Program-made: the position numbers and the translations under genes
DNA from: SIAQ01 sp963767835
GTDB lineage: Bacteria; Planctomycetota; Planctomycetia; Gemmatales; Gemmataceae
Length of the DNA stretch: 64,000 nucleotides
Assembly: GCA_963767835.1 (NCBI GenBank)
Contig: CAVYFY010000019.1
Location: 525,948-589,947 of the forward strand
Direction of reading: 5' to 3'
In this document: positions 8,019 to 16,927 of the stretch, piece after piece
Layout: each line of letters opens with the position of its first letter
Numbering within the stretch: the first letter of the stretch is position 1
The notes under the pieces: generated by a model
What the model was told of the DNA's origin: nothing
Seen by the model: only the letters and a program-made list of their open reading frames with translations
Database searches by the model: none

Positions 8019-9470
8019 ATGACCACTGCAACGCAAACCATCGAACAATTCGCCAACAAGGAATACGAGTGGGGTTTCGTCTCCGACATCGACGCCGACA
8101 CCATTCCGCGCGGCCTGAGCGAAGATGTCGTCCGCCTCATCTCCGCCAAGAAGAACGAGCCCGCCTGGCTGCTCGACTGGCGGCTCAAGGCGTATCGCTA
8201 CTGGACGACGATGCAAGAGCCGCGCTGGTGGCCCAACGTCACGTTCCCGCCGGTCGATTATCAGAACATGATCTATTACGCGGCCCCGAAGCCGAAGAAG
8301 CAGCTCAAGAGCCTCGATGAAGTCGATCCGGAGATGCTCAAGACCTTCGAGAAGCTCGGCATCTCCCTCGACGAACAAAAACGGCTCACGGGCGTCGCGG
8401 TCGATGCGGTCTTCGACAGCGTCTCCGTGGCGACCACCTTCCGCGGCAAGCTCGCCGAGATGGGGGTCATCTTCTGCTCGTTCTCCGAGGCGGTGCAGCA
8501 TCATCCGGATCTGGTCAAGAAATATCTCGGCTCCGTGGTGCCGTACAACGACAATTATTTCGCCACGCTGAATTCCGCGGTCTTCAGCGATGGCTCGTTC
8601 GCCTACATCCCCAAGGGCGTGCGCTGCCCGATGGAGCTGTCCACCTACTTCCGCATCAACGCCAAGGATACCGGGCAATTCGAGCGCACGCTGATCGTGG
8701 CCGAGGAAGGTGCATACGTCAGCTATCTCGAAGGCTGCACCGCCCCGATCCGCGATGAGAATCAGTTGCACGCCGCGGTCGTCGAGTTGGTCGCGGTCGG
8801 CGAGGGCTCGCAGATCAAGTATTCCACCGTGCAAAACTGGTATCCCGGCGATAAAGATGGCAAGGGCGGCATCTACAACTTCGTCACCAAGCGCGGCGCG
8901 TGCCGGGGCCGCAACTCGAAAATCTCCTGGACGCAGGTCGAGACCGGCAGCGCGATCACCTGGAAATATCCGAGCTGCATCCTGATCGGCGATGATTCGG
9001 TCGGCGAATTCTACTCCGTCGCCCTGACCAACCACAAGCAGCAAGCCGACACCGGCACCAAGATGATTCACGTAGGTAAAAACACCAGCAGCACCATCGT
9101 CTCCAAGGGCATCAGCGCCGGCTTTGGCCAAAACACCTATCGCGGCCAGGTCAAGGTCCTCAAAGGCGCGGAGCATTCGCGCAACTACAGCCAGTGCGAT
9201 TCGCTGCTCCTGGGCGACAAGTGCGGCGCCCACACGTTTCCGTACATCGAGGTGAAGAACACCAGCTCCACCGTCGAGCACGAAGCGTCCACGTCGAAAA
9301 TCGGTGAGGACCAGATCTTCTACTGCAAGCAACGCGGCATCTCCGCCGAGAACGCCGTCAGCATGATCGTCAATGGCTTCTGCAAGGAGGTCTTCCGTGA
9401 GTTGCCGATGGAGTTCGCGGTGGAGGCGCAAAAGCTCTTGGGCGTGAGTCTGGAGGGGAGCGTTGGGTAG
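8019..9470 (+). CDS. sufB: Fe-S cluster assembly scaffold SufB
   Basis: Subunit of the SufBCD scaffold that builds Fe-S clusters in the cytoplasm. Start at the ATG at 8019 (AAAGG upstream) gives 483 residues, normal for the family. It carries the SufB signatures ARGAWCRGRNSKISWTQVET-like region (here GACRGRNSKISWTQVETGSA), NYSQCDSLLLGDKCGAHTFP with conserved cysteines, and VEHEASTSKIGEDQIFYC near the C-terminus. First structural gene of the operon, followed by two small genes before sufC. Confidence 0.96.
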   Translation: MTTATQTIEQFANKEYEWGFVSDIDADTIPRGLSEDVVRLISAKKNEPAWLLDWRLKAYRYWTTMQEPRWWPNVTFPPVDYQNMIYYAAPKPKKQLKSLDEVDPEMLKTFEKLGISLDEQKRLTGVAVDAVFDSVSVATTFRGKLAEMGVIFCSFSEAVQHHPDLVKKYLGSVVPYNDNYFATLNSAVFSDGSFAYIPKGVRCPMELSTYFRINAKDTGQFERTLIVAEEGAYVSYLEGCTAPIRDENQLHAAVVELVAVGEGSQIKYSTVQNWYPGDKDGKGGIYNFVTKRGACRGRNSKISWTQVETGSAITWKYPSCILIGDDSVGEFYSVALTNHKQQADTGTKMIHVGKNTSSTIVSKGISAGFGQNTYRGQVKVLKGAEHSRNYSQCDSLLLGDKCGAHTFPYIEVKNTSSTVEHEASTSKIGEDQIFYCKQRGISAENAVSMIVNGFCKEVFRELPMEFAVEAQKLLGVSLEGSVG

Positions 9471-9490
9471 CTGGCGAACCGGAGACGTCA

Positions 9491-9776
9491 ATGACGCGTG
9501 CAAGACAAATATCTCGCGGAGTAGCAGGCGCTCTCATCGGCGGTCTCGGCGCGTATGTCGTTGTCCTATTATTGGACGCCTTTGGCAAAACCATCTGACG
9601 AGTCGCGTGCCTCGTGGTATGTTCTGCTCTTTGCGTGGGGGGGACTCATCATCGGATTGTTTGGCCTCAAAAGTACGGCGGTGCTCGTGAATGAGGCGTC
9701 CGATCTCGTTGACGACGACGGGCGAAAGGACCCCGCCGATATATCGCGCACCAAGCGACGAGAGAAAGCGCAATGA
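9491..9776 (+). CDS. Small two-helix membrane protein in the suf operon, frameshifted
   Basis: Begins MTRARQISRGVAGALIGGLG with one membrane helix (to VVVLLLDAFGK), then appears to shift frame near 9580-9595 into DESRASWYVLLFAWGGLIIG with a second helix, ending in a charged tail (DDDGRKDPADISRTKRREKA). About 94 residues if joined. It lies 20 bases after sufB and overlaps the next gene by ATGA. Not a known Suf component. Alternatively only the second frame, from 9555, is real. Confidence 0.45.
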
Positions 9777-10036
9777 CTCCGAACTACAGTATGCTCATTC
9801 AATGGTTGGACGAAGACCAACTGTTCATCGTCAGTTTGCCCGAGTTCGGGCCGTATTGCCACACGCACGGCAGCACCTACGAGGAAGCCGCGAAGATGGG
9901 CCAAGAATGCCTGGAAAGCCTCATCGATGCCTATCAAGCGTGGGGCCATCAGCTTCCCGAGCCGGCCAAGTTCACCTCCGACGAGAGCGAGGACGATGAT
10001 TTCGAACATCAACAGGCGCAGCCAGCCCCGAAGTAG
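9773..10036 (+). CDS. HicB-like domain protein inside the suf operon
   Basis: 87 residues, start overlapping the previous stop (ATGA). MLIQWLDEDQLFIVSLPEF, then EEAAKMGQECLESLIDAYQA, follows the HicB antitoxin N-terminal fold (beta hairpin, then a helix). Such domains without a HicA partner are common as free-standing proteins. No HicA is next to it. The C-terminus is acidic (DESEDDDFEHQ). The tight overlaps place it in the Suf transcript between sufB and sufC; a role in Fe-S assembly is unproven. Confidence 0.75.
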   Translation: MTPNYSMLIQWLDEDQLFIVSLPEFGPYCHTHGSTYEEAAKMGQECLESLIDAYQAWGHQLPEPAKFTSDESEDDDFEHQQAQPAPK

Positions 10037-10046
10037 GAACAGTACC

Positions 10047-10808
10047 ATGCTAAACATCCAAAACCTCCACGCCCGCGTTGCCGACAAGGACATCCTGCGC
10101 GGCATCAACCTCAGCGTCAACGCCGGCGAAGTGCATGCCATCATGGGGCCCAACGGCTCCGGCAAGAGCACCCTCGCCGGCGTTCTCACCGGCAAGGAAG
10201 CGTATGAAGTCACCGGCGGCGAAGTGCTTTTCGAGGGCAAGAACCTGCTCGACATGGACCCCGAGGAACGGGCCGGCGAAGGCGTCTTTCTCGCCTTCCA
10301 GTATCCGGTCGAAATCCCTGGCGTCACCAACAACTACTTCCTGCGCACCGCCGTCAATGCCGTGCGCAAGTATCGCGGCCAGCCCGAGCTCGACGCGGCG
10401 GCGTTTCTCAAGGTCGTCAAGCAGAAGATGAGCGTCCTGCACATGCCAGAAGATTTGCTCAAACGCTCGGTCAACGAGGGCTTCTCTGGCGGCGAGAAGA
10501 AACGCAATGAAATCTTCCAGATGGCGGTGATGGAGCCGAAATTGTGCATCCTCGATGAGACCGACTCCGGGCTCGACATCGACGCGATGAAGGCGGTCGC
10601 CGACGGCGTCAACGCGTTGCGTTCCAAGGATCGCGCGATGATCGTCATCACGCACTACCAACGGCTCCTGAACCACATCGTGCCGGACTTCGTGCACGTG
10701 CTGTCGGACGGCCGCATCGTGAAAACCGGCGGCAAGGACCTGGCGCTGGAGCTGGAAGCGCACGGGTATGATCCGATCAAGGCGGGCATGGCGGGGGCGA
10801 TGAAGTAA
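10047..10808 (+). CDS. sufC: Fe-S assembly ATPase SufC
   Basis: ABC-type ATPase of the SufBCD complex. 253 residues from the ATG at 10047. Walker A GPNGSGKST, ABC signature FSGGEKKRNEI, Walker B LCILDETDSGLDID and the switch His in VITHYQRLL are all intact. The signature FSGGEKKRNE is typical of SufC rather than transport ATPases. It stops one base before the sufD start, so the two are coupled. Confidence 0.97.
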   Translation: MLNIQNLHARVADKDILRGINLSVNAGEVHAIMGPNGSGKSTLAGVLTGKEAYEVTGGEVLFEGKNLLDMDPEERAGEGVFLAFQYPVEIPGVTNNYFLRTAVNAVRKYRGQPELDAAAFLKVVKQKMSVLHMPEDLLKRSVNEGFSGGEKKRNEIFQMAVMEPKLCILDETDSGLDIDAMKAVADGVNALRSKDRAMIVITHYQRLLNHIVPDFVHVLSDGRIVKTGGKDLALELEAHGYDPIKAGMAGAMK

Positions 10809-10809
10809 C

Positions 10810-12108
10810 ATGGCGATGCCGTTTATCAATTTGTTTGCTCAGTTCGATCGCTCCGGGGCTGAATCGAGGTACCGGGAACTGCGTCAGGCGGCGCGTTCGC
10901 GCTTTGCGTCATTGCCACTGCCAACGGCACGGGCGGAGGATTGGCGATTCACCAATATTGCGCCGATCTTAGAGACACCATTCGAGTTGCCAGTGGCGTC
11001 CGAGTCGACGACGATTAGCGATGGTCAAGGCAAAACGGCCGCCGCCATACTTCCTCCCGATGTCTACAGTGTTCTGCTAAAACTGCCAGCCGCGCCAATC
11101 GGACTGCGTCTGGCTTTCGTTAACGGCCGATTTGCCAAATGGCTTTCGGTGCCGATTCCCCTCGGTTCTCAGGTCGGCTCACTCGCTGACGCGAGAATAG
11201 ACACAGCCCAATTGTCGCAAATCGCCTTGGACAAGGACGGCGTCTTTACGGCCTTGAACACGAGCTTGGTGTGCGACGGCGCCTGTGTCATGATTCCCGA
11301 CGGCAAAGTCGTCGAGCAACCAATCGAGCTCCATTACATTGCTACATCGTCAAACAAGCCCATCATCACGAATCCACGCACGCTCGTCGTGGTAGGCAAG
11401 AATGCTCTGGCCACTATCGTCGAGCGCTATGTTGGCGAAGGCTCGTATTTCACCAACGCCGTCACCGAAATCTCGGTCGGCGAAGGCGCGGTCGTCAATC
11501 ACGTGAAAATCCAGGACGAAAGCACAACCGCCTACCACATCGCCAACACGCAGATCGTGATGGCCGCCAAGAGCAACTTCACGACGCACTACCTCTCGCT
11601 CGGCGGCGCCCTGGTGCGCAACGAGGTTCGTGTCCGCTTTGATGGCGAGCACGCCGAGGCGACCGTCAATGGCCTGTATCTGGCGAACGGCAAGCAGCAC
11701 ATCGATAACTTCACCGTCATCGATCACGCGCAGCCGAATTGCGCGAGCCATGAGCTTTACAAGGGCATCCTCGATGGGCGCTCGCACGGCGTCTTCAATG
11801 GCAAGATTTTCGTACGCAAGGACGCTCAGAAGACCGACGCCAAGCAGACGAACAAGGTGCTGCTGCTCTCCGACGACGCAACCATCAACACCAAGCCGCA
11901 GCTCGAGATTTTCGCCGACGACGTGAAATGCACGCACGGGGCGACCGTCGGCCAGCTTGACGCCACGCAACTGTTCTACCTGCAATCGCGCGGCATTCCG
12001 CTCGACGCCGCCCGGAAGCTGCTGACGTTTGCGTTTGCCAACGATATCGTTAGCCGACTCAAGATGGAATCGCTGCGCGAAGAACTGGAAGCGCGGATTG
12101 TCAAATAG
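10810..12108 (+). CDS. sufD: Fe-S cluster assembly protein SufD
   Basis: Partner of SufB in the scaffold complex, needed for iron entry in characterised systems. 432 residues, starting one base after sufC. The N-terminal helical part includes RAEDWRFTNIAPI, and the C-terminal beta-helix includes GILDGRSHGVFNGKIFV, KQTNKVLLLSDDA and the conserved His in KCTHGATVGQLD, followed by LFYLQSRGI. Intact. Confidence 0.96.
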   Translation: MAMPFINLFAQFDRSGAESRYRELRQAARSRFASLPLPTARAEDWRFTNIAPILETPFELPVASESTTISDGQGKTAAAILPPDVYSVLLKLPAAPIGLRLAFVNGRFAKWLSVPIPLGSQVGSLADARIDTAQLSQIALDKDGVFTALNTSLVCDGACVMIPDGKVVEQPIELHYIATSSNKPIITNPRTLVVVGKNALATIVERYVGEGSYFTNAVTEISVGEGAVVNHVKIQDESTTAYHIANTQIVMAAKSNFTTHYLSLGGALVRNEVRVRFDGEHAEATVNGLYLANGKQHIDNFTVIDHAQPNCASHELYKGILDGRSHGVFNGKIFVRKDAQKTDAKQTNKVLLLSDDATINTKPQLEIFADDVKCTHGATVGQLDATQLFYLQSRGIPLDAARKLLTFAFANDIVSRLKMESLREELEARIVK

Positions 12109-12116
12109 GTAAATCT

Positions 12117-13875
12117 ATGTCGATCACCATCGCGAAACCGGAAATCATGACGAAAGCGTCGTTCGATGTCGAACGCATCCGCGCCGATTTTCCGATCCTG
12201 CATCAGCAGGTGCACGGCAAGCCGCTCGTCTATCTCGACAATGCCGCGTCGTCGCAGAAGCCGCGGGCGGTGATCGAGGCGCTTCGGCACTATTACGAAA
12301 ACGATCACGCCAACGTGCATCGCGGCGTTCATGCGCTCAGCGAACGGGCCACGGAGCTTTACGAGGAAGCTCGCGTCAAGGTGCAAAAGTTCATCGGCGT
12401 TCCTTGCTTGCGTGAGCTGATCTTCACGCGCGGGACGACCGAGGCGATCAATCTCGTCGCCCAGACCTTTGGCCGAGCCAATGTCCATGCGGGCGATGAG
12501 ATCATCCTGACCGGCCTGGAGCATCACAGCAATATCGTCCCCTGGCAAGTGCTGTGCTGGGAGAAGCACGCCAATCTGCGTGTGGTCCCGCTCAACGATG
12601 CCGGCGAGATTCGGCTGGACGAACTGGAAAAGCTCATCAACCCGGCGACCAAGATCATCGCCATCGCCCACGTCTCCAACGCCCTGGGCACGATCAATCC
12701 GGTCAAAAAAGTGATCGAGCTGGCCCACAAGCACGGCGTCTGTCGTGCTCATCGACGGCGCCCAGGCGGTGCCGCATCTGCGCGTCGATGTGCAAGACCT
12801 CGACTGCGATTTCTACGTCTTCTCCGGGCACAAGGTGTACGGCCCGACCGGCATCGGCGCGCTGTACGGCAAGCCGGAACATCTGGAATTGATGCCGCCC
12901 TACCAGACCGGCGGCGACATGATCAGCTACGTCAGCTTCGAGAAGACCACGTGGAACGAATTGCCGTACAAATTCGAAGCCGGCACGCCGAACATCGCCG
13001 GCGCCATCGGGCTGGCGGCGGCCGTCGATTATGTGCAAGAAATCGGCCGGGACGCCATCGCGGAGCACGAGCGCCGTCTGCTCGCCTACGCGACCGAGCG
13101 CGTGTCGACGCTTCCCGGCGTGCGCATCATCGGCACCGCCAAGGAAAAGGCCGGTGTCCTGTCGTTCATCGTCGATGATCCGCCGATTTCGGCGCTCGAT
13201 GTCGGCACGCAACTCGACTTGGCGGGGATCGCGGTCCGCACGGGGCATCATTGCTGCCAGCCGCTCATGGAGCGGTTCGGCATCGCCGGCACGGCCCGCG
13301 CATCCTTCGCCATGTACAACACGATGGAAGAAGTGGACGTGCTGGCCGACACGCTGGAGCGAATTGTCAGCACCGCCAAGCCGCGTGTGATCGTGCCGGT
13401 GAATGGGGAAGCGATCTATCCGCCGCCCGCCGCCGCGAGCCCTGCCGAGGCTGCCGAGGAGATCGCCGAGGTGTTCGAGGCCGTTGACGATTGGGCGGAG
13501 AAATACGAGTATTTGATTGACATCGGCCGCAAGCTGCCGGCGATGCCGGACGTGCTGAAGCAGGAGAGCAATCGGGTGCAGGGTTGTCAAAGCACGGTGT
13601 TCATGCACGCCCGCAAGAAGCCGGGCTCGGCGGACGTGATCGAATTTCTGGCCGACAGCGACGCCGACATCGTGCGCGGCGAGTTGGCGCTGCTGCAACG
13701 GCTATTCTGCGGCCAACATGCCGGCGCGGTCTTGGCGTTCGATTTCGCGGGCTTCATGCAGCGGATCGGCCTGGACAAGAATCTGACGCAAGGCCGGCGC
13801 AATGGTTTGGCGGAGATGCTCAGGCGCGTGCAGCGGTTTGCCCAGGAAATCGCGGCAGGACAAAGTTGCGCTTGA
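12117..13875 (+). CDS. sufS: SufS cysteine desulfurase fused to SufE, one frameshift
   Basis: Supplies sulfur for the Suf scaffold. The SufS part starts MSITIAKPEIMTKASFDVER and keeps DNAASSQKP, the PLP Lys in FSGHKVYGPTGIG and the active Cys in RTGHHCCQPLM. After an Ala/Pro linker (about 13420-13480) comes a SufE domain with AEKYEYLIDIGRKLPAMP and the acceptor Cys in RVQGCQSTVF. The frame breaks at about 12738-12742 between HKHGV and VLIDGAQ, where one extra base explains the shift. As SufS is the expected desulfurase of this operon, a sequencing indel is the simplest reading. Joined length is about 585 residues. The fused SufE would remove the need for a separate sulfur-transfer protein. 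Confidence 0.9.
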
Positions 13876-14168
13876 TCGAGCGTCACCCTTTGTGGAGAAC
13901 CGCCATCGACGATCTGAGCCCCCACGAGCTGTGGAATGAGCCTTGGGAAGGCTTGCCCGAGGAGGAAGGCGCCTGGGAATGGGACTTTGTTGACCAAGAA
14001 GAAAACGGCCCAACCAAGCATCCGCCAAGCAAGCAACGCGGGTGGAGATGGTGGTATTTCATCTACCACCAGCCGAGTTGCACCAATGTAAAAGTGAGCG
14101 CCGGCCGTGACCCAAAGACCGGAAAATGGTTCAACCCGCATCGCTCTTCAGGAACGGTGGATGGATGA
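13872..14168 (+). CDS. Hypothetical protein after sufSE
   Basis: 98 residues if the TTG at 13872, overlapping the SufE stop, is the start. Acidic and Trp-rich at first (HELWNEPWEGLPEEEGAWEW), then basic (KQRGWRWWYFIYHQPSC, GRDPKTGKWFNP). No domain recognised. It overlaps the next gene's start (ATGA), so it seems to belong to the Suf transcript. Confidence 0.45.
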   Translation: MIERHPLWRTAIDDLSPHELWNEPWEGLPEEEGAWEWDFVDQEENGPTKHPPSKQRGWRWWYFIYHQPSCTNVKVSAGRDPKTGKWFNPHRSSGTVDG

Positions 14169-14587
14169 TGCGCACCAAGAACGCAACGCGGCGTAGCTCT
14201 AAAAAAACCGTTGAACAAAACGCGCTCCATAAGCGTGTGCGGAGAATGTACGACTATTTCAATCGCGGCTTGGGCGAGAGGTGCTATTCGCTGCTGGATC
14301 CATCGCTCCGTAAACAAGCCACGGTGAAATTAGACACATGCACCGAGGGACTCGTCGCATTTAGGAACGCCTACGGGCGCATCAGTCCCTGGTACGTTCG
14401 CATCAGCCTGCACCTGGACGGTTCCAAGAACAAGCACGATCCTCGCTCCTTCGCGTACGTTTACGTCACGTGGCAGGACGACCAGCACGGCTTCCACATG
14501 TTGCGCGAGCGCTGGGTGAAGGACGAGGGCAGGTGGTATTCGCGTGTCGCGGGCCTGGTCCCGAACAAGCAAAGTCGCACGGAATGA
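14165..14587 (+). CDS. Hypothetical protein in the suf operon
   Basis: 140 residues, start ATG at 14165 overlapping the previous stop. A basic N-terminus (NATRRSSKKTVEQNALHKR) is followed by a likely globular part with YDYFNRGLGERCYSLLDPSL and YVRISLHLDG, then FAYVYVTWQDDQHGFHMLRE. This pattern is reminiscent of small cone-shaped (NTF2-like) domains, but that is a guess. It ends 7 bases before the SufT-like gene. Confidence 0.55.
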   Translation: MMRTKNATRRSSKKTVEQNALHKRVRRMYDYFNRGLGERCYSLLDPSLRKQATVKLDTCTEGLVAFRNAYGRISPWYVRISLHLDGSKNKHDPRSFAYVYVTWQDDQHGFHMLRERWVKDEGRWYSRVAGLVPNKQSRTE

Positions 14588-14594
14588 GGTAACC

Positions 14595-15017
14595 ATGAGC
14601 CGCCATCCTTTGCCCGTGGAAAATGAGCATCCCGACGCTGGGCCGCCTCCGGTTGCCGCGCCGCCGCCACCCAAAGAGCCGCTGGCGACGCCGATGACGC
14701 TCGAGCAGATCGAGGCGCTCAAAGAGCGAATCATCGAGGCGCTGCACAAGTGCTTTGATCCGGAGATCCCGGTCAACATTTATGAGCTGGGCCTGATCTA
14801 CGACGTCACGATCGCGCCGGACGGGGCGGTTCATGTCAACATGACGCTGACCTCGCCGGGCTGTCCGGTCGCTGGCACGCTACCTGGCGACGTGCAGCGC
14901 CGGATCATGCCGCTGGAAAATGTCACGTCGGTCAACGTTGACGTCGTGTGGGATCCGCCCTGGACGCCGGCCCGCATGTCGGAAGCCGCGAAATTGCAGC
15001 TCGGCATCGACGATTGA
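14595..15017 (+). CDS. sufT: SufT-like Fe-S assembly protein (MIP18/DUF59 family)
   Basis: Auxiliary factor in Fe-S cluster maturation or transfer. 140 residues from the ATG at 14595 (GAGG upstream). A Pro-rich leader (about residues 1-35) precedes the DUF59 domain: IIEALHKCFDPEIPVNIYEL, GLIYDVTI, and MTLTSPGCPVAGTLPGDVQR with the conserved Cys, then VVWDPPWTPARMSEAAKLQL. Last recognisable gene of the Suf operon. Confidence 0.9.
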   Translation: MSRHPLPVENEHPDAGPPPVAAPPPPKEPLATPMTLEQIEALKERIIEALHKCFDPEIPVNIYELGLIYDVTIAPDGAVHVNMTLTSPGCPVAGTLPGDVQRRIMPLENVTSVNVDVVWDPPWTPARMSEAAKLQLGIDD

Positions 15018-15165
15018 GCCGAAACAATCTCGAAATCGAAAGCGTTCGACACGGGCGGGCAACAATTTCAGCCGCAACGCGTCGTGAATTGACTATCAAG
15101 ATAACGACGCGTAGAATTTGGCGTGGACATAAGGCAAGTGGGACGCGACGCCATCGGGGGCAATC

Positions 15166-15951
15166 ATGCGGTCTCCGTTCAATACCCTGGAGGATTTTCC
15201 TAATATCACACGAGTTGTCCGTGGATGGCGTATGAAATGACGGCGGCGATGCCTTTTACCCGCTGAAAGGCAAGGAGATTCACGCGAGCATTCTTTTCGG
15301 TGATATTACCGGTTTTTCGAGTAGATCATTTGAACTGTCTTCAACAGAAACCCTTGCTTTCGTCAACCATTTCTTTGCCTGGATCACAGCAGAGGCCTTA
15401 AGTGTCGGACCGTCGGACCGGGAATCGTAGACAAATATATCGGCGATGAGATAATGGTCGTCTTCTCGGAGGAATTCGGCTCGAAGGATGCATTCGCTGA
15501 CGCCCTCCTGGCTGCCATCCACTTCGGCGGCAACGATCCCTTCGATTTCAGCCCCCACATCGGTATTGCTAGCGGGATTGTCACAGTCGGCGTCCTGGGA
15601 ACGCCTGTCAAACACAACTGTTCTGTGTTTGGAAAACCTGTCGCCATGGCCGCTCGATGTAGTCACATTACACCCATGGAATCTGTTTCATCGTCAATCA
15701 TTTTTCCGGCCGAAGCATGGGGCAGCCGGTCTTTTGCTGAGCTTGTCCCTTCATCGACCAAAACGCCTCCTCGATGGAAGGTGTTACCGCCGCGCAAAGA
15801 GCCTCTGAAAAATATGGGCGAGACCGAAGTGATTGAAGTTGCCAAGTTAAGCAGATCATATCCCCAGGGTTTTTCAGCCGAGAGTTGGGCGAAGGAGGGT
15901 GTCGAAGCCCTAAGGCAGGCAGGAAGGTATTGGCCATTCGCACGAGCATAA
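15166..15951 (+). pseudogene. Class III adenylate/guanylate cyclase domain, frameshifted
   Basis: Pieces in order: MRSPFNTLEDFPNITRVVRG from 15166, a shift near 15235, then KEIHASILFGDITGFSSRSF (first metal Asp of the cyclase fold) and VNHFFAWITAEAL, a shift near 15410, then GIVDKYIGDEIMVVFSEEFG (second metal Asp) and HIGIASGIVTVGVLGTPVKH. The tail to 15951 lacks recognised domains. No membrane part or receiver domain is attached. Two breaks make it non-functional as read; indel error remains possible. Confidence 0.65.
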
Positions 15952-16008
15952 AGGTCCGTGGTGGCTCCGATTTCTCCAAGGCTTCGGTTTCCTTCCCGCA
16001 GCCCGATC

Positions 16009-16137
16009 ATGGCCAACCTCTCCAACCGCCAACACGCCGCTTTCGCCAATCCCGCCAAAGCGCTGTGCCGGGCCGGGAATCTCCGCGTCCTTTAGTGAAG
16101 CGGCCTACCGCCCGCGCGGACGGCTCGTTATGATTCA
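16009..16137 (+). repeat. Direct repeat upstream of hicB, copy 1
   Basis: About 130 bases nearly identical to 16618-16745. Shared core runs from CCGCCAAAGCGCTGTGCCGG to GCGGACGGCTCGTTA. Copy 1 encodes a short in-frame start MANLSNRQHAAFANPAKALC that stops after about 28 codons. The end of the repeat carries a -10-like TTATGAT. Confidence 0.7.
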
Positions 16138-16188
16138 GAAGGTGCATGTTGACCCGAAGCCAATCCACGGCAAGCGAGAGTGAGAGAC

Positions 16189-16392
16189 ATGAAACTGAAA
16201 GTTGAAATTCATGCCGAAGCCGACGGCGGGTTCTGGGCCAAGGTTCCCGCCTTGCCGGGGTGTGTTACCGAAGGGGACACGCGCGAAGAATTGATGTCCA
16301 ACCTTCGAGACGCAATCGAAGGCTGGCTGGAAGTGGCGGCCGAGGATAGCGTGACGGAACAGGGCGCGGAATTGACCGAGGTTGAGGTGTGA
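16189..16392 (+). CDS. hicB: HicB antitoxin
   Basis: 67-residue partner that neutralises the HicA mRNA-cleaving toxin. Start at the ATG at 16189 (GAGAGAC upstream). HAEADGGFWAKVPALPGCVT and EGDTREELMSNLRDAIEGWL are the standard HicB N-terminal motif and helix. No DNA-binding C-terminal domain. It overlaps hicA by GTGTGA, in the antitoxin-first order seen in part of the family. Confidence 0.9.
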   Translation: MKLKVEIHAEADGGFWAKVPALPGCVTEGDTREELMSNLRDAIEGWLEVAAEDSVTEQGAELTEVEV

Positions 16393-16594
16393 AGCCCATT
16401 TCCGGAAAGAAAATGTGCAAGGTCCTGGAGCGGCGCGGCTGGCGCTTGGCCCGCACGAAGAGCAGCCATCACATCTACAAGAAGCCAGGCGTGGCAGCCA
16501 TCATCACGGTTCCCGTTCAGGCAACAAAGACCTCCGCCCCGGCACTCAAGCCACCATTATGCAACAAGCCGGTTTGACCGACGACGACCTTTGA
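16389..16594 (+). CDS. hicA: HicA toxin, frameshifted near its end
   Basis: mRNA interferase with a dsRBD-like fold. GTG start at 16389. MKPISGKKMCKVLERRGWRL is the classic start, and the catalytic His lies in KSSHHIYKKPG. After ITVPVQ a one-base loss near 16523 diverts the frame; the expected ending GNKDLRPGT ... QQAGLTDDDL is present in the adjacent frame to 16594. Either an inactivated toxin or a sequencing indel. Confidence 0.8.
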
Positions 16595-16617
16595 CCGGAT
16601 AACCGTGGAATCGCACG

Positions 16618-16745
16618 ATGCCCGACACGTCCGACCGCCAACGCGACGCCTTTGACAATCCCGCCAAAGCGCTGTGCCGGGCCGGCACCCTCCGCGTCTC
16701 ACGTAGAGCGGCCTACCGCCCGCGCGGACGGCTCGTTACAATAAA
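16618..16745 (+). repeat. Direct repeat downstream of hicA, copy 2
   Basis: Second copy of the element at 16009-16137, same orientation. Encodes MPDTSDRQRDAFDNPAKALC in the matching position and ends in the shared GGACGGCTCGTTA followed by a -10-like TACAAT. The two copies bracket the HicBA module exactly. Confidence 0.7.
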
Positions 16746-16765
16746 CCTCCGAATGGGGATCAGCG

Positions 16766-16927
16766 ATGGAGCTGCGATTCTGGACGGATGCCGGGACGGG
16801 CTTGCCGCACATTTACGATTACGGCGTTACCAAGGGCGAAGTTCAGCAGGTCTTGAATCGGTCTGGAGGGGACCCCCCCGGGTGTCCACGGTGGTCAAGA
16901 AAACGCTCGCTTACTGTGCGGCATTGA
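16766..16927 (+). pseudogene. Truncated small protein, DUF4258-like start
   Basis: 53 residues: MELRFWTDAGTGLPHIYDYG, then VTKGEVQQVLNR. The start resembles short toxin-like proteins of the DUF4258/BrnT kind. Similarity ends near 16870, where the frame runs into the start of the next gene and then a stop. Probably a truncated gene at a recombination joint. Confidence 0.4.

Noticed and set aside
7989..9503. 504-residue open frame on the minus strand over sufB
   Set aside because: Shadow of sufB with composition typical of antisense frames.
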